DNA from: Bacillota bacterium | GTDB lineage: Bacteria > Bacillota > Clostridia > DSM-8532 | Direction: 5' to 3' | NCBI GenBank assembly: GCA_023446675.1 | Contig: JAEXPO010000336.1 | Span: 1 to 5,494 of the forward strand | Length of the DNA: 5,494 nucleotides | Made by a program: the position numbers and the translations under genes | Part shown: piece after piece, positions 4,925-5,494 of the stretch | Layout of the letters: the number at the start of each line of letters is the position of its first letter | Position numbering within the stretch: the first letter of the stretch is position 1 | Notes under the pieces: generated by a model | What the model was told of the DNA's origin: nothing | Database searches by the model: none | The model's input: only the letters and a program-made list of their open reading frames with translations

Positions 4925-5494
4925 TTGTACCCCACTCCCCAGACGGTTTCAATTAAGGCTCTGTCCTCCCGTGAGGCAAGCTTGGCTCTTATGCGCCGAA
5001 TATGCTCGGCCACAACCGTGCTTCCACCTTCACTGTCATAGCCCCATACCCTGTCATAAATGCGCTCCTTGTCAAAAACCTGCCCCGGATTCTGGGATAA
5101 GAGCTCGATTATGTCAAACTCCTTTTTAGCCAGGTTGAGGGATTCATTGCGGATAAACACCTGCCGATGGGAATAATCAATGACCAGCCCACCGTCAAAT
5201 TTAACCCTCGTGGCCTCCCTTTGACGAAGCTCCCGCCTGAAATGAGCCGATACTCTTGCTCCCAGCTCGTCAAGGGAAAAGGGCTTGACAATGTAATCGT
5301 CGCCCCCTGCCGCAAAGCCTCTGATTTTATCACTGTCCTCCGCTCTGGCTGTAAGAAACAAAATGGGACAGAAAACAAAATCGCGAATCTGGCGGCAAAC
5401 CTCCAGGCCGTCCTGTTCCGGCAGCCCGATATCCAAAAGGATCATATCCGGCTGCTTCTCGGCTTTTTTTACTGCCTGGTGCCCATCCGATGCC
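4909..5494 (-). CDS. OmpR/PhoB-family response regulator (N-terminus beyond the window)
   Basis: Transcription factor activated by phosphorylation, probably by the kinase encoded directly downstream. The frame stays open to the right edge, giving 194 visible residues; about 30 are missing, matching the family's usual length near 225. In visible numbering, the phospho-acceptor is Asp21 in MILLDIGLP (codon 5433-5431), followed by switch Thr48 (LFLTAR) and Lys70 (DDYIVKPF), all at canonical spacing. A linker leads to a winged-helix domain (about 103-194) with the family motif LAKKEFDIIELL (121-132), a recognition helix near 158-172 (STVVAEHIRRIRAKL) and the closing hairpin IETVWGVGYKW. The methionine at 5445 lies within the receiver core and is not the true start. 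The gene overlaps the kinase by 16 bases. The direct repeats at 3630-3651 are a plausible target, and autoregulation cannot be judged because its promoter is outside the window. Confidence 0.96.
   Translation of the reverse strand, partial: ASDGHQAVKKAEKQPDMILLDIGLPEQDGLEVCRQIRDFVFCPILFLTARAEDSDKIRGFAAGGDDYIVKPFSLDELGARVSAHFRRELRQREATRVKFDGGLVIDYSHRQVFIRNESLNLAKKEFDIIELLSQNPGQVFDKERIYDRVWGYDSEGGSTVVAEHIRRIRAKLASREDRALIETVWGVGYKWVKL

Noticed and set aside
5443..5445. ATG at 5445 as the response regulator start
   Set aside because: It falls four residues before the phospho-acceptor Asp, in the middle of the receiver domain, and the frame stays open upstream with receiver-like residues to the window edge.

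Overview
The window is a compact, one-directional stretch of bacterial chromosome. Every supported gene lies on the minus strand, so transcription runs from the right edge to the left. Moderate GC by eye, strong GGAGG-type ribosome binding sites, 1-, 4- and 16-base gene overlaps, and the protein style of the sensor kinase (HFGMGLNICKILCERHGG near its C-terminus) and ABC-2 exporter suggest a Gram-positive Clostridia-type organism, perhaps a Lachnospiraceae relative. The taxonomic guess is inference.

In order of transcription, right to left: (1) an OmpR/PhoB-family response regulator whose N-terminus is cut by the window edge (4909-5494); (2) its partner membrane histidine kinase (3680-4924), overlapping the regulator by 16 bases; (3) a gap of about 110 bases with a weak terminator-like hairpin, two tandem 11-bp direct repeats spaced like a pho box ahead of a -10 element, and a small inverted repeat beside the next ribosome binding site; (4) an ABC ATPase (2647-3570), a permease with a large extracytoplasmic domain (1325-2647) and a smaller six-helix permease (733-1380), all translationally coupled; (5) a 130-base gap holding a 38/40-bp tandem duplication with competing hairpins and a candidate promoter; (6) tag, DNA-3-methyladenine glycosylase I (12-602); and (7) the first five codons of another gene, coupled to tag by an ATGA overlap.

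The likely working unit is a two-component system that senses an unknown signal at the membrane and switches on an adjacent ABC-2 exporter. The direct repeats at 3630-3651 are the best candidate for the regulator's binding site. The substrate cannot be read from sequence; an envelope-active compound is a reasonable guess from similar neighbourhoods in Firmicutes. Tag is a DNA repair enzyme that probably has its own promoter and forms a separate unit with the gene to its left.

No insertion sequence, CRISPR array, tRNA, rRNA or convincing riboswitch was found. The most useful leads are the pho-box-like operator, the 56-base overlap between the two permease genes (possibly a one-base frame change), and small tandem or palindromic changes in the ATPase N-terminus, the kinase ATP lid and the 3' end of the second permease.
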